From: Alphaproteobacteria bacterium | GTDB taxonomy: Bacteria > Pseudomonadota > Alphaproteobacteria > Rickettsiales > UBA998 | Reading direction: 5' to 3' | DNA: 13,608 nucleotides | Assembly: GCA_021730835.1 (NCBI GenBank) | Contig: JAKFYP010000103.1 | Location: forward strand, 1 to 13,608 | In this document: one piece after another, positions 5,102 to 13,078 of the stretch | Numbering within the stretch: the stretch's first letter is position 1 | How the letters are laid out: each line of letters starts with the position of its first letter | Notes under the pieces: generated by a model | What the model saw: only the letters and a program-made list of their open reading frames with translations | Told to the model about the DNA's origin: nothing | Database searches by the model: none | Translations under genes and position numbers: made by a program

Positions 5102-6895
5102 ATGAGCCTTGCCTATCCAATCGTTGACCATGAATACGATGTTATCGTAGTCGGCGCGGGCGGCGCGGGGCTGCGGGCGACCTTCGGCATGGCGGAGGCC
5201 GGACTCAAGACCGCCTGCGTGACCAAGGTGTTCCCGACCCGCAGTCATACGGTAGCGGCGCAGGGCGGCATTTCAGCGGCTTTGGGCAATATCTCGGAGG
5301 ATAACTGGCGCTGGCATTTCTATGATACGATCAAAGGCTCCGACTGGCTGGGCGATCAGGATGCCATCGAATACATGTGCAAAAACGCGATGGATGCCAT
5401 CGTTGAGCTGGAGCATTACGGCGTGCCGTTTTCGCGCACGCCGGAAGGGAAAATCTACCAGCGGCCTTTCGGCGGCATGACGACGCAATATGGTGAAGGC
5501 CCGCCAGCCGTGCGCACCTGCTGTGCTGCCGACCGCACCGGCCACGCCGTGCTGCATACGCTCTACGGGCAGGCGCTGCGGCATCACGCGGAGTTTTTTA
5601 TCGAATATTTCGCCATTGACCTGCTGATGGATGAGGCGGGAAAATGCTGCGGCGTGCTGGCGTGGAATCTCGATGACGGGACGCTGCACCGCTTCAACGC
5701 TCAGATGGTCGTGCTGGCAACGGGCGGCTACGGGCGGGCGTATTTCTCCTGCACCTCGGCCCATACCTGCACCGGCGACGGCGGCGGTATGGCGCTGCGA
5801 GCCGGACTGCCTCTGCAAGATATGGAGTTCGTGCAATTCCACCCGACCGGGGTTTACGGTGCGGGTTGCCTGATTACCGAGGGTGTGCGCGGCGAAGGCG
5901 GTTTCCTGCGCAACTCCGAAGGTGAGCGTTTCATGGAGCGCTATGCGCCCACCGCGAAAGACCTCGCCTCGCGGGATGTGGTCAGCCGCTCGATGACGAT
6001 GGAAATCCGCGAGGGGCGCGGCGTCGGGCCGGAGAAAGATCACATTTACCTGCATCTGGATCATCTCTCGCCGGAGATTATCCATGAGCGCCTGCCGGGT
6101 ATTGCGGAAACCGCCAAAATTTTCGCCGGGGTGGATGTCACGAAAGAGCCGATCCCGGTGCTGCCGACCGTGCATTATAACATGGGCGGCATCCCGACCA
6201 ACTATCACGGAGAAGTCGTAACGCTCGCGGGCAACGACCCCGATGCCATCGTTCCCGGCCTTATGGCCATCGGCGAAGCGGCGTGCGTATCGGTGCACGG
6301 GGCCAACCGCCTCGGCTCTAACTCACTGCTTGATCTGGTCGTATTCGGGCGGGCGGCGGCGCATCGGGCGAAGGAAATCCTCACTCCCGGCGCGGCCATC
6401 AAACGCGCTCCGCAAGCGGCGACCGAGCAGGCGCTGGCCCGCTTCGACGCTTGCCGCCATGCCAAAGGCAGCATGCGCACTTCGGAGATTCGCCGCAATA
6501 TGCAGCGCACCATGCAAAATCATGCCGCCGTATTTCGCACGCAGGAATCGCTGGCCGATGGATGCGGAAAAATCGCCGAAGTCTGGGCAAGCTATGCGCA
6601 TCTGAATGTGACGGATCGCTCGATGGTCTGGAACAGTGATCTTGTCGAAGCGCTGGAGTTGGAAAACCTGCTGGGTCAGGCGATGGTGACGATGTTCTCC
6701 GCTGAGAACCGCAAGGAAAGCCGTGGGGCGCACGCGCACGAGGATTTCTCCGACCGCCACGATGATGAATGGCTCAGGCATACCGTCGCATGGATTGACG
6801 GCAACGGGCAGGTGATGATCGACTACCGGCCCGTGCACCTCTATACTCTGACCGATGACGTGGCCGTCGTCCCCCCAAAGAAGCGGGTGTATTGA
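5102..6895 (+). CDS. sdhA: Succinate dehydrogenase flavoprotein subunit SdhA
   Basis: Catalytic FAD subunit that oxidises succinate to fumarate in the TCA cycle and passes electrons to the iron-sulfur subunit SdhB. The 597 residues match the usual length. The dinucleotide-binding motif VVGAGGAGLRA lies at 16-26. H49 in TRSHTVAAQGG is the histidine that carries covalent FAD. FHPTG (H247) and LITEGVRGEGG form the substrate region, followed by RDVVSRSM, LPTVHYNMGGIPTN and GANRLGSNSLLDLVVFGR. The C-terminal domain has SRGAHAHEDF and ends DYRPVHLYTL...KKRVY. ATG 5102 is 1 nt after the sdhD stop. No sdhB follows: the next gene is a toxin whose promoter begins 5 nt after the TGA. There is no terminator in between, so read-through is possible. 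Confidence 0.97.
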   Translation: MSLAYPIVDHEYDVIVVGAGGAGLRATFGMAEAGLKTACVTKVFPTRSHTVAAQGGISAALGNISEDNWRWHFYDTIKGSDWLGDQDAIEYMCKNAMDAIVELEHYGVPFSRTPEGKIYQRPFGGMTTQYGEGPPAVRTCCAADRTGHAVLHTLYGQALRHHAEFFIEYFAIDLLMDEAGKCCGVLAWNLDDGTLHRFNAQMVVLATGGYGRAYFSCTSAHTCTGDGGGMALRAGLPLQDMEFVQFHPTGVYGAGCLITEGVRGEGGFLRNSEGERFMERYAPTAKDLASRDVVSRSMTMEIREGRGVGPEKDHIYLHLDHLSPEIIHERLPGIAETAKIFAGVDVTKEPIPVLPTVHYNMGGIPTNYHGEVVTLAGNDPDAIVPGLMAIGEAACVSVHGANRLGSNSLLDLVVFGRAAAHRAKEILTPGAAIKRAPQAATEQALARFDACRHAKGSMRTSEIRRNMQRTMQNHAAVFRTQESLADGCGKIAEVWASYAHLNVTDRSMVWNSDLVEALELENLLGQAMVTMFSAENRKESRGAHAHEDFSDRHDDEWLRHTVAWIDGNGQVMIDYRPVHLYTLTDDVAVVPPKKRVY

Positions 6896-6899
6896 GTCG

Positions 6900-6928
6900 T
6901 TGACAAGTGGGGCGCATGAAGGTACAAT
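6900..6928 (+). promoter_or_regulatory. Near-consensus sigma-70 promoter for higBA
   Basis: TTGACA (6900-6905), a 17-nt spacer and TACAAT (6923-6928) form one of the best promoters in the window, 5 nt after the sdhA stop. The normal start point would be near 6935, inside the toxin's first codons. Either the transcript begins slightly early and is leaderless, or full toxin synthesis relies on read-through from sdhA, where AAGG (6919-6922) can act as ribosome site. Confidence 0.75.
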
Positions 6929-6931
6929 GCA

Positions 6932-7210
6932 GTGATAAAAACCTTTGCACACAAGGGGCTTCTGAAATTTTTTGAAACGGGTTCTACCGCAGGTGTTCAG
7001 GCGATGCACGCAAAGCGGTTACGTCTTATTTTACATGCACTTAATCAGGCAGAAATAATCGCGGATATGGCGCTGCCCGGCTTTAAGCTGCATCCGCTAA
7101 AAGGAGATATGCAAGGCATGTGGTCTGTCTCCGTCAGCGGCAACTGGAGGATCATATTCAGATTCGATGCTGGCAACGCTTATATTGTGAACTATCTCGA
7201 CTATCATTGA
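6932..7210 (+). CDS. higB: HigB-family mRNA-cleaving toxin
   Basis: RelE-fold ribosome-dependent endoribonuclease toxin, neutralised by the antitoxin encoded just downstream. The 92 residues begin at GTG 6932 (MIKTFAHKGLLKFFETG), the usual HigB N-terminus. With this start the residues shown to matter in Proteus vulgaris HigB fall at the same numbers: H54 in LHPLKGD, and D90, Y91, H92 at the C-terminus. HAKRLRL (26-32) and GNWRIIFRF (70-78) are further family motifs. The catalytic set is therefore intact and the toxin is probably active. The order toxin-antitoxin, with 8 nt between, is the typical hig order. As usual for the family, transcription is probably repressed by the HigA partner, though I see no clear operator palindrome. 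Confidence 0.92.
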   Translation: MIKTFAHKGLLKFFETGSTAGVQAMHAKRLRLILHALNQAEIIADMALPGFKLHPLKGDMQGMWSVSVSGNWRIIFRFDAGNAYIVNYLDYH

Positions 7211-7218
7211 GAAAAAAA

Positions 7219-7566
7219 ATGGCAAAAAGCTCAAAAGAATATCCGACTGGTGGCGAGATGCACGACCCTCCGCACCCGGGCGAATTGCTGAGAGATACCC
7301 TGATTGACGCGCTGGGATTGACCGTTACCGAAGCGGCGGCGCGGCTGGATGTGGATCGCAAAACCTTGTCGCGTATTCTCAATGGCCGGGCGGCGATTAC
7401 GGTAGAGATGGCATTACGCCTGAGCAAGGCGCTGGACACTTCTTCCCGGCTTTGGCTGGGCATGCAGCAATCCTACGATCTCTGGCAGGCGAAACAGAAA
7501 AAAACGCCTGATTTATCCCGCATTGAGCGCTTAACGCCCGATATGGACGGCCATGCCGGAATGTAA
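7219..7566 (+). CDS. higA: HigA-family antitoxin, XRE-type DNA-binding protein
   Basis: Antitoxin partner of HigB and probable autorepressor of the module. The 115 residues include the family start motif MHDPPHPGELLRD (14-26). The helix-turn-helix is at about 36-60 (LTVTEAAARLDVDRKTLSRI, then LNGRAAIT), and the typical HigA tail SSRLWLGMQQSYDLWQ follows at 75-90. The start is set at ATG 7219, 8 nt after the toxin stop with GAG spaced about 7 nt before it. An alternative is ATG 7258, which begins exactly at the conserved motif and has GGTGG just upstream. The longer frame from 7120, overlapping the toxin, is not credible. The 14-residue extension, if translated, is polar and lacks family similarity. 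Confidence 0.92.
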   Translation: MAKSSKEYPTGGEMHDPPHPGELLRDTLIDALGLTVTEAAARLDVDRKTLSRILNGRAAITVEMALRLSKALDTSSRLWLGMQQSYDLWQAKQKKTPDLSRIERLTPDMDGHAGM

Positions 7567-7664
7567 GTAGCGCACCAAAACAGCGATGGAAATGAACAGC
7601 CAGCAATGCTACGTAGAACAGTGACTAAATAATGAATACGGGTTCCCCCTTGTGCGTCATTGAA

Positions 7665-8498
7665 ATGAAAATAAATATCCACAGTTTTTACGCCTTCTTT
7701 CTCTTCCCTGATTATACCCGCCATCAGACGCCATTGCTGGCGCTGATGGAGCAATATGATGTCCGGGGAAGCATTTTGCTGGCGGCGGAGGGGTTCAACG
7801 GCACGATTGCCGGAGAGCAACAGGCGGTTGAAGCTATCGTATCGTTCCTGAAAACCTTGCCCGGTTGCCCATCCTTTCCAGTTAAGGCCAGCCTATCGGA
7901 ACATTGCCCGTTCGGCAGGGCGAAAATACGCCTGAAACGCGAAATCGTTTCGTCCGGTGTCGCTGTCAGCCCGGCCACCCATCCCACGGCTGTACGACTC
8001 TCCCCTCACGAATGGAACGACCTGCTGGCGCAAGATGACGTGATCCTGATTGATGCGCGCAACGCCTATGAAATCCATCTCGGCGCGTTTCAGGGAGCGG
8101 TGAATCCTCAAACCCGTAATTTCCATCAGTTGTTCGATTATAGTCGTACCCATCTGGACAAAAAGCAAAAAATCGCCACCTATTGCACCGGCGGCATTCG
8201 CTGCGAGAAATACACAAGCTGGCTGCTGGCGGAAGGATTTACGGAAGTCCGGCAGCTTGACGGCGGTATTCTCAACTATCTGGCGGAAATCCCGCCGGAG
8301 GAAAGTCGCTGGGAAGGTGCATGCTATGTGTTCGATGAGCGCATCGCCGTCGATCACTTCTTACAGCCGGTCGAAGGCATGGATTTTTGCAAGCCGTGCG
8401 GCCATCCGCTGAGTGAATCCGACCGGCAAGACCCCGGCTATATCGAGGGAAAGCACTGCCCGTTTTGCGATACCCACCCACCCTCGAACCGGGTATAA
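7665..8498 (+). CDS. trhO: tRNA uridine(34) hydroxylase TrhO (rhodanese family)
   Basis: Rhodanese-type enzyme of the YceA/UPF0176 family, known to introduce 5-hydroxyuridine at position 34 of certain tRNAs, using oxygen and prephenate-pathway metabolites. From ATG 7665 the protein has 277 residues. An N-terminal acylphosphatase-like domain (SFYAFFLFPDY, GSILLAAEGFNGTIAG 35-50) is followed by the rhodanese domain (DDVILIDARNAYEIHLGAF). The active loop is YCTGGIRCEK, with catalytic C174 and conserved C180. Two CxxC pairs (C242/C245 and C265/C268) suggest a small zinc-binding C-terminus. ATG 7632 would add 11 residues (MNTGSPLCVIE) not typical of the family; neither start has a Shine-Dalgarno sequence. 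It may be transcribed separately from higBA. It is convergent with the ABC operon. Confidence 0.9.
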   Translation: MKINIHSFYAFFLFPDYTRHQTPLLALMEQYDVRGSILLAAEGFNGTIAGEQQAVEAIVSFLKTLPGCPSFPVKASLSEHCPFGRAKIRLKREIVSSGVAVSPATHPTAVRLSPHEWNDLLAQDDVILIDARNAYEIHLGAFQGAVNPQTRNFHQLFDYSRTHLDKKQKIATYCTGGIRCEKYTSWLLAEGFTEVRQLDGGILNYLAEIPPEESRWEGACYVFDERIAVDHFLQPVEGMDFCKPCGHPLSESDRQDPGYIEGKHCPFCDTHPPSNRV

Positions 8499-8530
8499 TC
8501 CCTATTGGGCATCTCTGCAAACTCGGTTTT

Positions 8531-8658
8531 TCGTCATTGCGAGGAGCCGAAGGCGACGAAGCAATCCAGAGAAAACAAAAACTTATTTTGACTGGATTGC
8601 TTCCCCTTCCCTTTCCCATTCGTTACGCTCAGGGTCAGTGTCAGGGTCGCAATGACGA
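8531..8658. repeat. Nested palindromic dispersed-type repeat between convergent genes
   Basis: The outer arms TCGTCATTGCGA (8531-8542) and TCGCAATGACGA (8647-8658) are perfect 12-base complements. The inner arms GAAGCAATCCAG (8558-8569) and CTGGATTGCTTC (8592-8603) are also perfect, around a 22-base A/T-rich loop. Sequences of the form GTCATTGCGAG...GAAGCAATCCAG are known to me as dispersed non-coding repeats in several alphaproteobacteria and other genomes. The right half is longer than the left and holds a duplicated TCAGGGTC (8629-8636 and 8641-8648). It lies between trhO and the convergent DUF4340-like gene, where the RNA hairpin could act as a two-way stabiliser or terminator. No second copy is in this window. 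Confidence 0.85.
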
Positions 8659-8673
8659 GTTTATAGAGATGTC

Positions 8674-9735
8674 CTATTGCTTCACCAGATCGGCGGTTTT
8701 GCGATTGAGCAGATCCATCACGAAGGCCGGGAACAGGTAATACCAGCCCTCCGCCCGGGCGTTGATTTGCTCAATTTCCGCCCTGATCCCGGCCTCATCC
8801 TGCACTTTTAGCACGGGTTTGGCATCGTCTTTGTCATCGGCTGACTTCTCAGGCGCAGGCCGCAATTCCTCCCGGTAAAGTGCCGTGACCCCGGCCCATT
8901 GCAACCCGTCCTTTGTTACGAAAGACAGGGTAACTTCCATGCCGTCGAATGTTTGCACGACCACCTGAAAGCTTTCTTTTCCGCGCAGTAGCGAGGCCTT
9001 GCGCACATCGAAAAACCTGAGTTTCTCGAATGCTTCCGCCATACGGTTGACTTTAGCCTGCGAGGCCATCTCCGCTCTGGCCCTGAGCGTCAGCAGGGCG
9101 AAATCATCGTTGGGATGCTCGCGGCTGATTGACAGGCGGTCACCATCCGCACGGATCACATCCACACGCCGGACGCGGGCGCGGGAGATATCCAGCACTC
9201 CGGCATCGGCCCAGTTCAGCGGATCACTCTCGATGCTAATATCCTCGGAAACCAGCCACGCCTGAGCTTCACCGGCCCGGCGAATATATGTGCCTTTGAG
9301 ATTTTGCGAATATTTCCCGATCAGCAAATCAGCAAGCGGTTTAGCGTCCTTATCCTTGCCAATAAGCCGCAGGACTTCCGCCATTTTATCCGACAGATCG
9401 AGTTCTCCCAGCCGCGCCGGATCATCGGTCTTCGGCTCTCTCAGAGTGCTTTTCGACAGGCGGAACAGGATATTGCGCACTTTCGCAACATCCGCCGGAT
9501 AGTCCTGCAATTCCTTCACCCGCCAGCGATGCTCCCCGTCCTGATAGATATGCACCGGGTTGCCGGTCTTGCCGCTAATAATCCGGCTGACATCGTTGAG
9601 ATGCGCTTGCAGCCCGGGAACGAGCGCCCCGTCAGGCTGCCTCTGCCCGCCCCACTGTCCGCGCAATAGCAAAATCGCCGCCAGCCCGGAGATGACGGTA
9701 ATCATCAGCAGAAAAAGCAGGCGGCGTGGCATCAT
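8674..9735 (-). CDS. DUF4340-like protein of a GldG-type ABC operon
   Basis: Last gene of the four-gene ABC operon; 353 residues. An N-terminal signal-anchor (LLFLLMITVISGLAAILLL, about 6-24) places the rest in the periplasm. The body has the layout of DUF4340 proteins, with repeated beta-rich segments (GEHRWRVKE, LSKSTLREPKTDDPARLGEL, GTYIRRAGEAQAWLV, LNWADAGVLDI) and a second weaker copy (VVVQTFDGMEVTLSF). These proteins regularly accompany GldG-like genes; their biochemical role is unknown. ATG 9735 overlaps the upstream stop as ATGA; a second ATG follows immediately at 9732, so either may be used. A charged insert near 290-305 (EKSADDKDDAKP) may be a linker. The family call rests on pattern and context only. 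Confidence 0.78.
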   Translation of the reverse strand: MMPRRLLFLLMITVISGLAAILLLRGQWGGQRQPDGALVPGLQAHLNDVSRIISGKTGNPVHIYQDGEHRWRVKELQDYPADVAKVRNILFRLSKSTLREPKTDDPARLGELDLSDKMAEVLRLIGKDKDAKPLADLLIGKYSQNLKGTYIRRAGEAQAWLVSEDISIESDPLNWADAGVLDISRARVRRVDVIRADGDRLSISREHPNDDFALLTLRARAEMASQAKVNRMAEAFEKLRFFDVRKASLLRGKESFQVVVQTFDGMEVTLSFVTKDGLQWAGVTALYREELRPAPEKSADDKDDAKPVLKVQDEAGIRAEIEQINARAEGWYYLFPAFVMDLLNRKTADLVKQ

Positions 9736-11564
9736 TTTTTCCTCCGCCCCAGCCGCATCGGCACGAAAAACGCCAGCGCGATCAGCAGCAGCGGCATGGC
9801 AACAATATTGACCAGCCGCAGCCGTGCCCCCAACCGTTCAATTTCCTCGCGCAGAGAGCGCTGAACCGCCCGCAATTCCTGCCGCGTTTCTACCATCTGT
9901 TTGCGGAATTGCTCGATTTCCTCTTCCTGCGCCGGTGTCAGCAGAATCCCCTCTTTCGCAATATCCCCCTGCCCCGCCTGCTGAAGTTTCTCCTCAAGCT
10001 TTTTCAGCTTATCGGTTAAGGCTACCTCCTGCGCCCGGAATCGGGCTTCCGCCTCCTGCCGCAAGCGCTCAACCGCTTCAAAAGGACGCTCCGGCGCGGC
10101 GCGGCTACGCAACCCGATCAATTTGCCGCCGCCGCTTAAACTATCCAGCGCATTAAGGATGAATATCCCGTTATGCGCCGTGGGTGTCAGCAAATCCTGC
10201 CCCTGCCCGAACATATTTTGCCGCACCACCCAGAACCCGTCACGCAGCATATCGGCATCGGCGACCAGCACGGCGTGCAGTGGCTCCTTTGACTCCGCCA
10301 GATGACCCTTATCCTTGCGGTCGGGGAAGGCACTTTTTACCTTGCCTTCCAGTCGCACCGCCAGCGGGTAACGCTCACCGGCAGGCTTGTAATCCTGCAA
10401 ATATTCCAGCGGGTCGTCATTGAACATCAACCTGAAGCTTTCAATCAGCATGGCATCGTCGCTACCGGAAATCAGCGGAATCAGCTTCATATCGGGATTC
10501 TCACCGGTCAGCCTGAAATATCCGGGAGCAATGAGGCGGATTAATTCCGTTTGCGCCGTCGTCACATCATCCGCGTTCACAGACTCCGGCCCCAGCCCGA
10601 GCCAGGTGATATTGGCAATCGTCCCAAGGCTGGATTCGCCAATCTGATTCATCACCCGTATCGCCATCGTGCGATCCGCCACAACCTTATCGGCGGGCAT
10701 CTCCACGCCCCACGCCTTGTAGAGCTTCGTCAGGTTCGACTCATGAAAGCGATAGCCGGGCACGCTGCTGAACGGATCGGTCAACACCAGCAGCCGCCCG
10801 CCCCGCATGACGAACTGATCAATCGCATAAAGCGTATCGTCGCTTACCGCCGCCGGATGCACCAGCATCAGGACGCCGATATGGTCGGGAATCTTCTTCT
10901 CCCCGGTCGTTAAATCCTCCATCTCGAAGCTCTCGCCGATCAGGTCGGTGATGACCCAGCGGGGTTGCAAACCTGTCTCAACCGACCCGGCCCCATACAT
11001 CGGCAACCATGTCATCAGCCCGACCACCGGCTTTTTGAGGATGCTCAGGTCATAGATCAGCCGCGTCAGGTCGTATTCCAGCCAGGCCTTGCGGTCGGGA
11101 TCGAAAAAAGCGATGGCCGAAGCGCGATCCGTGCTGTTGGTTCCCGCCAGCCCAAAATAGAGCTTTTCACCGGCCTCGGTCAGCGGAATGCCCTGCACAC
11201 CCAGCGATACGGCCAGATCCTCCTCCTCGCTGAACGGTTTGGGATCAATGACTTCAACCGCCAGCTTGCCATGCGAGCGCGCCGCGTATTCCTTGAGCAG
11301 GCCCTTGATGCGACCGGCATGGGATTGCAGCTCGGGATAGCCGTTCAGCGCCGCCTCGGAATAGAAAAACCGCAGTCTGACCGGCTCTTTCAGGGTATCC
11401 AGCAGGTCAAGCGTCCCGCCGGACAGCGTATAGAGCCGGTTTTCCGTCAGGTCGATACGGTTGCCGAGCAACACCAGCCCGGCGACCACGTTAAGCGCGA
11501 CAAAGGCCGCTACGGCAATAGCGATGGTGGAGGTGGAAATCCAGCGTTGTTTATGCGTGGCCAT
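9732..11564 (-). CDS. GldG-like ABC transporter auxiliary membrane protein
   Basis: Large membrane-anchored partner of an ABC-2 exporter, of the family called ABC-type uncharacterised transport (GldG / ABC_transp_aux). The 610 residues start with a membrane segment at about 11-33, then the family signature RIDLTENRLYTLS (36-48). A periplasmic globular region follows, with VRLRFFYSEAALN, GVLMLVHPAAVSDDTLYAIDQFVMRGGRLLVLTDPF and VLVADADMLRDGFWVV. Residues about 490-585 are charged coiled coil (DKLKKLEEKLQQ, RQELRAVQRSLREEIERLG). A second membrane segment lies near 586-603 before GRRKK. The ribosome site AAGGGG lies inside the end of the permease gene, 3 nt away. In Bacteroidetes relatives act in gliding; here the substrate is unknown. 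Confidence 0.88.
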   Translation of the reverse strand: MATHKQRWISTSTIAIAVAAFVALNVVAGLVLLGNRIDLTENRLYTLSGGTLDLLDTLKEPVRLRFFYSEAALNGYPELQSHAGRIKGLLKEYAARSHGKLAVEVIDPKPFSEEEDLAVSLGVQGIPLTEAGEKLYFGLAGTNSTDRASAIAFFDPDRKAWLEYDLTRLIYDLSILKKPVVGLMTWLPMYGAGSVETGLQPRWVITDLIGESFEMEDLTTGEKKIPDHIGVLMLVHPAAVSDDTLYAIDQFVMRGGRLLVLTDPFSSVPGYRFHESNLTKLYKAWGVEMPADKVVADRTMAIRVMNQIGESSLGTIANITWLGLGPESVNADDVTTAQTELIRLIAPGYFRLTGENPDMKLIPLISGSDDAMLIESFRLMFNDDPLEYLQDYKPAGERYPLAVRLEGKVKSAFPDRKDKGHLAESKEPLHAVLVADADMLRDGFWVVRQNMFGQGQDLLTPTAHNGIFILNALDSLSGGGKLIGLRSRAAPERPFEAVERLRQEAEARFRAQEVALTDKLKKLEEKLQQAGQGDIAKEGILLTPAQEEEIEQFRKQMVETRQELRAVQRSLREEIERLGARLRLVNIVAMPLLLIALAFFVPMRLGRRKK

Positions 11565-11567
11565 CGG

Positions 11568-12299
11568 CTACCCCTTCTTCATTTCGAGCACGATGACATT
11601 GAGAAACAGCCACAGTCCCATCAGGCTGAAGAAATAAAACAGCGTATGGGCTTCGAGCGTCCCCTGCGCGATGTCGCTGAAATGAGTCAGGAAGCTGAAC
11701 CGGCTGACGACCTCAACCAGCACTTGCGGTAGCCAGCCCTTGAAAAACCCGATGACCAGCGGGAAACCGGAAACGGTGAACATAAAACACACCGTGACGC
11801 TGAGAATAAAAGCGATCACCTGATTGCGCGTGCAGGCGGAAAGACACGAGCCGATTGCCAGATACCCCCCCGCCATCAGCAGGCTTCCCACATACCCGGC
11901 GACGATAACGCCGTGATCCGGCTCACCGAGGTAGGATACCGTCAGCCACATCGGGAAGGTGCAGGCCAGCGCCAGCGCCACGAACACCCATGCCGCGAGG
12001 AATTTACCGGCGACGAGCTGCCAGTGCGGAACCGGCAGGGTCATCAGCAACTCCAGCGTTCCGGCCCGGCGTTCCTCCGACCATAGCCGCATGGAAATCG
12101 CCGGAACGAGAAAGAGATAGAGCCACGGATGCCACATGAAGAACGGCTCGAGATCGGCCTTGCCGCGCACGAAAAAATTGCCCATGTAGAAGGTGAACGC
12201 GCCGCTTACCAGCAGGAAAATGGCGATAAACACATAGGCCACCGGCGTCTGGAAATAGCCGAGCAGTTCACGCCGGAATATCGCTTTCAGACCGTGCAT
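11568..12299 (-). CDS. ABC-2 type permease, GldF-like
   Basis: Integral inner-membrane permease of the ABC system; 243 residues. The start is placed at ATG 12299 because AGGAGGAA sits 6 nt upstream, an excellent ribosome site, and the protein then begins MHGLKAIFRRELLGYF, as ABC-2 permeases do. The upstream extension to 12425 lies inside the ATPase gene and is rejected. There are about six hydrophobic segments: 19-40, 56-72, 101-120, 132-152, 160-186 and 216-238. The motif SEERRAGTLELLMTLPV (74-90) is the amphipathic stretch conserved before the third segment in this family. It starts 10 nt after the ATPase stop and ends 3 nt before the GldG-like gene, so subunits are probably made together. 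Confidence 0.9.
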   Translation of the reverse strand: MHGLKAIFRRELLGYFQTPVAYVFIAIFLLVSGAFTFYMGNFFVRGKADLEPFFMWHPWLYLFLVPAISMRLWSEERRAGTLELLMTLPVPHWQLVAGKFLAAWVFVALALACTFPMWLTVSYLGEPDHGVIVAGYVGSLLMAGGYLAIGSCLSACTRNQVIAFILSVTVCFMFTVSGFPLVIGFFKGWLPQVLVEVVSRFSFLTHFSDIAQGTLEAHTLFYFFSLMGLWLFLNVIVLEMKKG

Positions 12300-12309
12300 A
12301 CGTTCCTCC

Positions 12310-13038
12310 TCATACTTCCCCTCCTGCCCCGGCGACTTCGCGGAATAACTCATCCAGCGAGCCGTGTTTCGAGCGGGCGGCAAGCGATGCGGGCGTTCCG
12401 TCGGCGACCACCCTGCCCCGCGCAATAATCACCGCCCGCGTGCAAACCGCATCTACCTCTTCGAGGATATGCGTGGAAATAATAATCGCCTTATCCTTTG
12501 CCATTACCTGAATCAACTCGCGCACCTCGTGCTTTTGCAAGGGATCAAGCCCGTCGGTCGGCTCATCGAGAATCAGAATATCGGGATCGTGCAGCAACGC
12601 CTGCGCCAATCCGACACGGCGCTTGAACCCCTTGGAAAGCGTATCAATCGGCTGATGCGTGACCGGTGCAAGATGCAACGCCTCACTGACATAATCCAGC
12701 CGCTCCCTCAACCGGGCAGGCTCCATCCCCCGTGCCTGCCCGATGAATCGCAGGAACTGGCGCGGCGTCATATCGGGATAAAGCGGTGCGCCCTCGGGCA
12801 GATAGCCGATGCGCCGCCTCGCCTCTATCGGCTTTTCCTCCAGCCGGATACCGTCTATGCGTATCTCCCCGGCGGTTGCCTCAAGGTAGCCGGTAATCAT
12901 GCGCATGGTCGTAGATTTTCCCGCACCGTTCGGCCCGAGAAAACCCAGCACTTCCCCGCGACCCACCGCAAGGGAGATGTCATCAACGGCGAGGAAATCG
13001 CCAAAGCGTTTGGTTAAATGTTCGGCGGAAACCAGCAT
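12310..13038 (-). CDS. ABC transporter ATP-binding protein, GldA/CcmA-like
   Basis: Cytoplasmic ATPase that powers the exporter; 242 residues from ATG 13038. Walker A is GPNGAGKST at 35-43, the signature is LSKGFKRR at 134-141, Walker B is DILILDEPTDGLDP at 153-166 with catalytic E159, and the switch histidine is H190 in ISTH. The Q-loop position reads YLPEGAPLY, with Glu in place of the usual Gln, and the signature is LSKGF instead of LSGGQ; both are usual in GldA-type ATPases. The longer frame to 13122 begins with an N-terminus unlike the family and contains the TTGACA box at 13106-13101, so the shorter start is preferred, although no Shine-Dalgarno sequence is visible. First gene of the four-gene operon. 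Confidence 0.93.
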   Translation of the reverse strand: MLVSAEHLTKRFGDFLAVDDISLAVGRGEVLGFLGPNGAGKSTTMRMITGYLEATAGEIRIDGIRLEEKPIEARRRIGYLPEGAPLYPDMTPRQFLRFIGQARGMEPARLRERLDYVSEALHLAPVTHQPIDTLSKGFKRRVGLAQALLHDPDILILDEPTDGLDPLQKHEVRELIQVMAKDKAIIISTHILEEVDAVCTRAVIIARGRVVADGTPASLAARSKHGSLDELFREVAGAGGEV

Positions 13039-13078
13039 GGATACAGTCAAAATGCTCTTATTATAAATATGAGCCGCT

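Noticed and set aside
5273..6298. 341-codon open frame antisense to sdhA
   Set aside because: It lies wholly inside sdhA, which has all catalytic motifs; the translation is His/Arg-rich with no domain, the usual shadow of a GC-rich gene.
7609..7631. CTACGTAG palindrome and TAAATAAT considered as a trhO promoter/operator
   Set aside because: No -35 box at a suitable distance and the palindrome is only eight bases; noted as weak support for the later start at 7665 but not annotated.
8629..8648. Two TCAGGGTC copies considered as the start of a CRISPR array
   Set aside because: Units of eight bases with a 4-base gap are too short, there are only two, and no cas gene is nearby; it is a slipped duplication inside the palindromic repeat.
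10965..11732. 255-codon plus-strand frame across the GldG-like and permease genes
   Set aside because: Gln/Arg/His-rich shadow frame; both minus-strand genes have family motifs and good ribosome sites.
12300..12425. 42-residue extension of the permease into the ATPase gene
   Set aside because: ATG 12299 has an ideal AGGAGGAA site and the typical ABC-2 N-terminus; the extension is Pro/Arg-rich shadow sequence.
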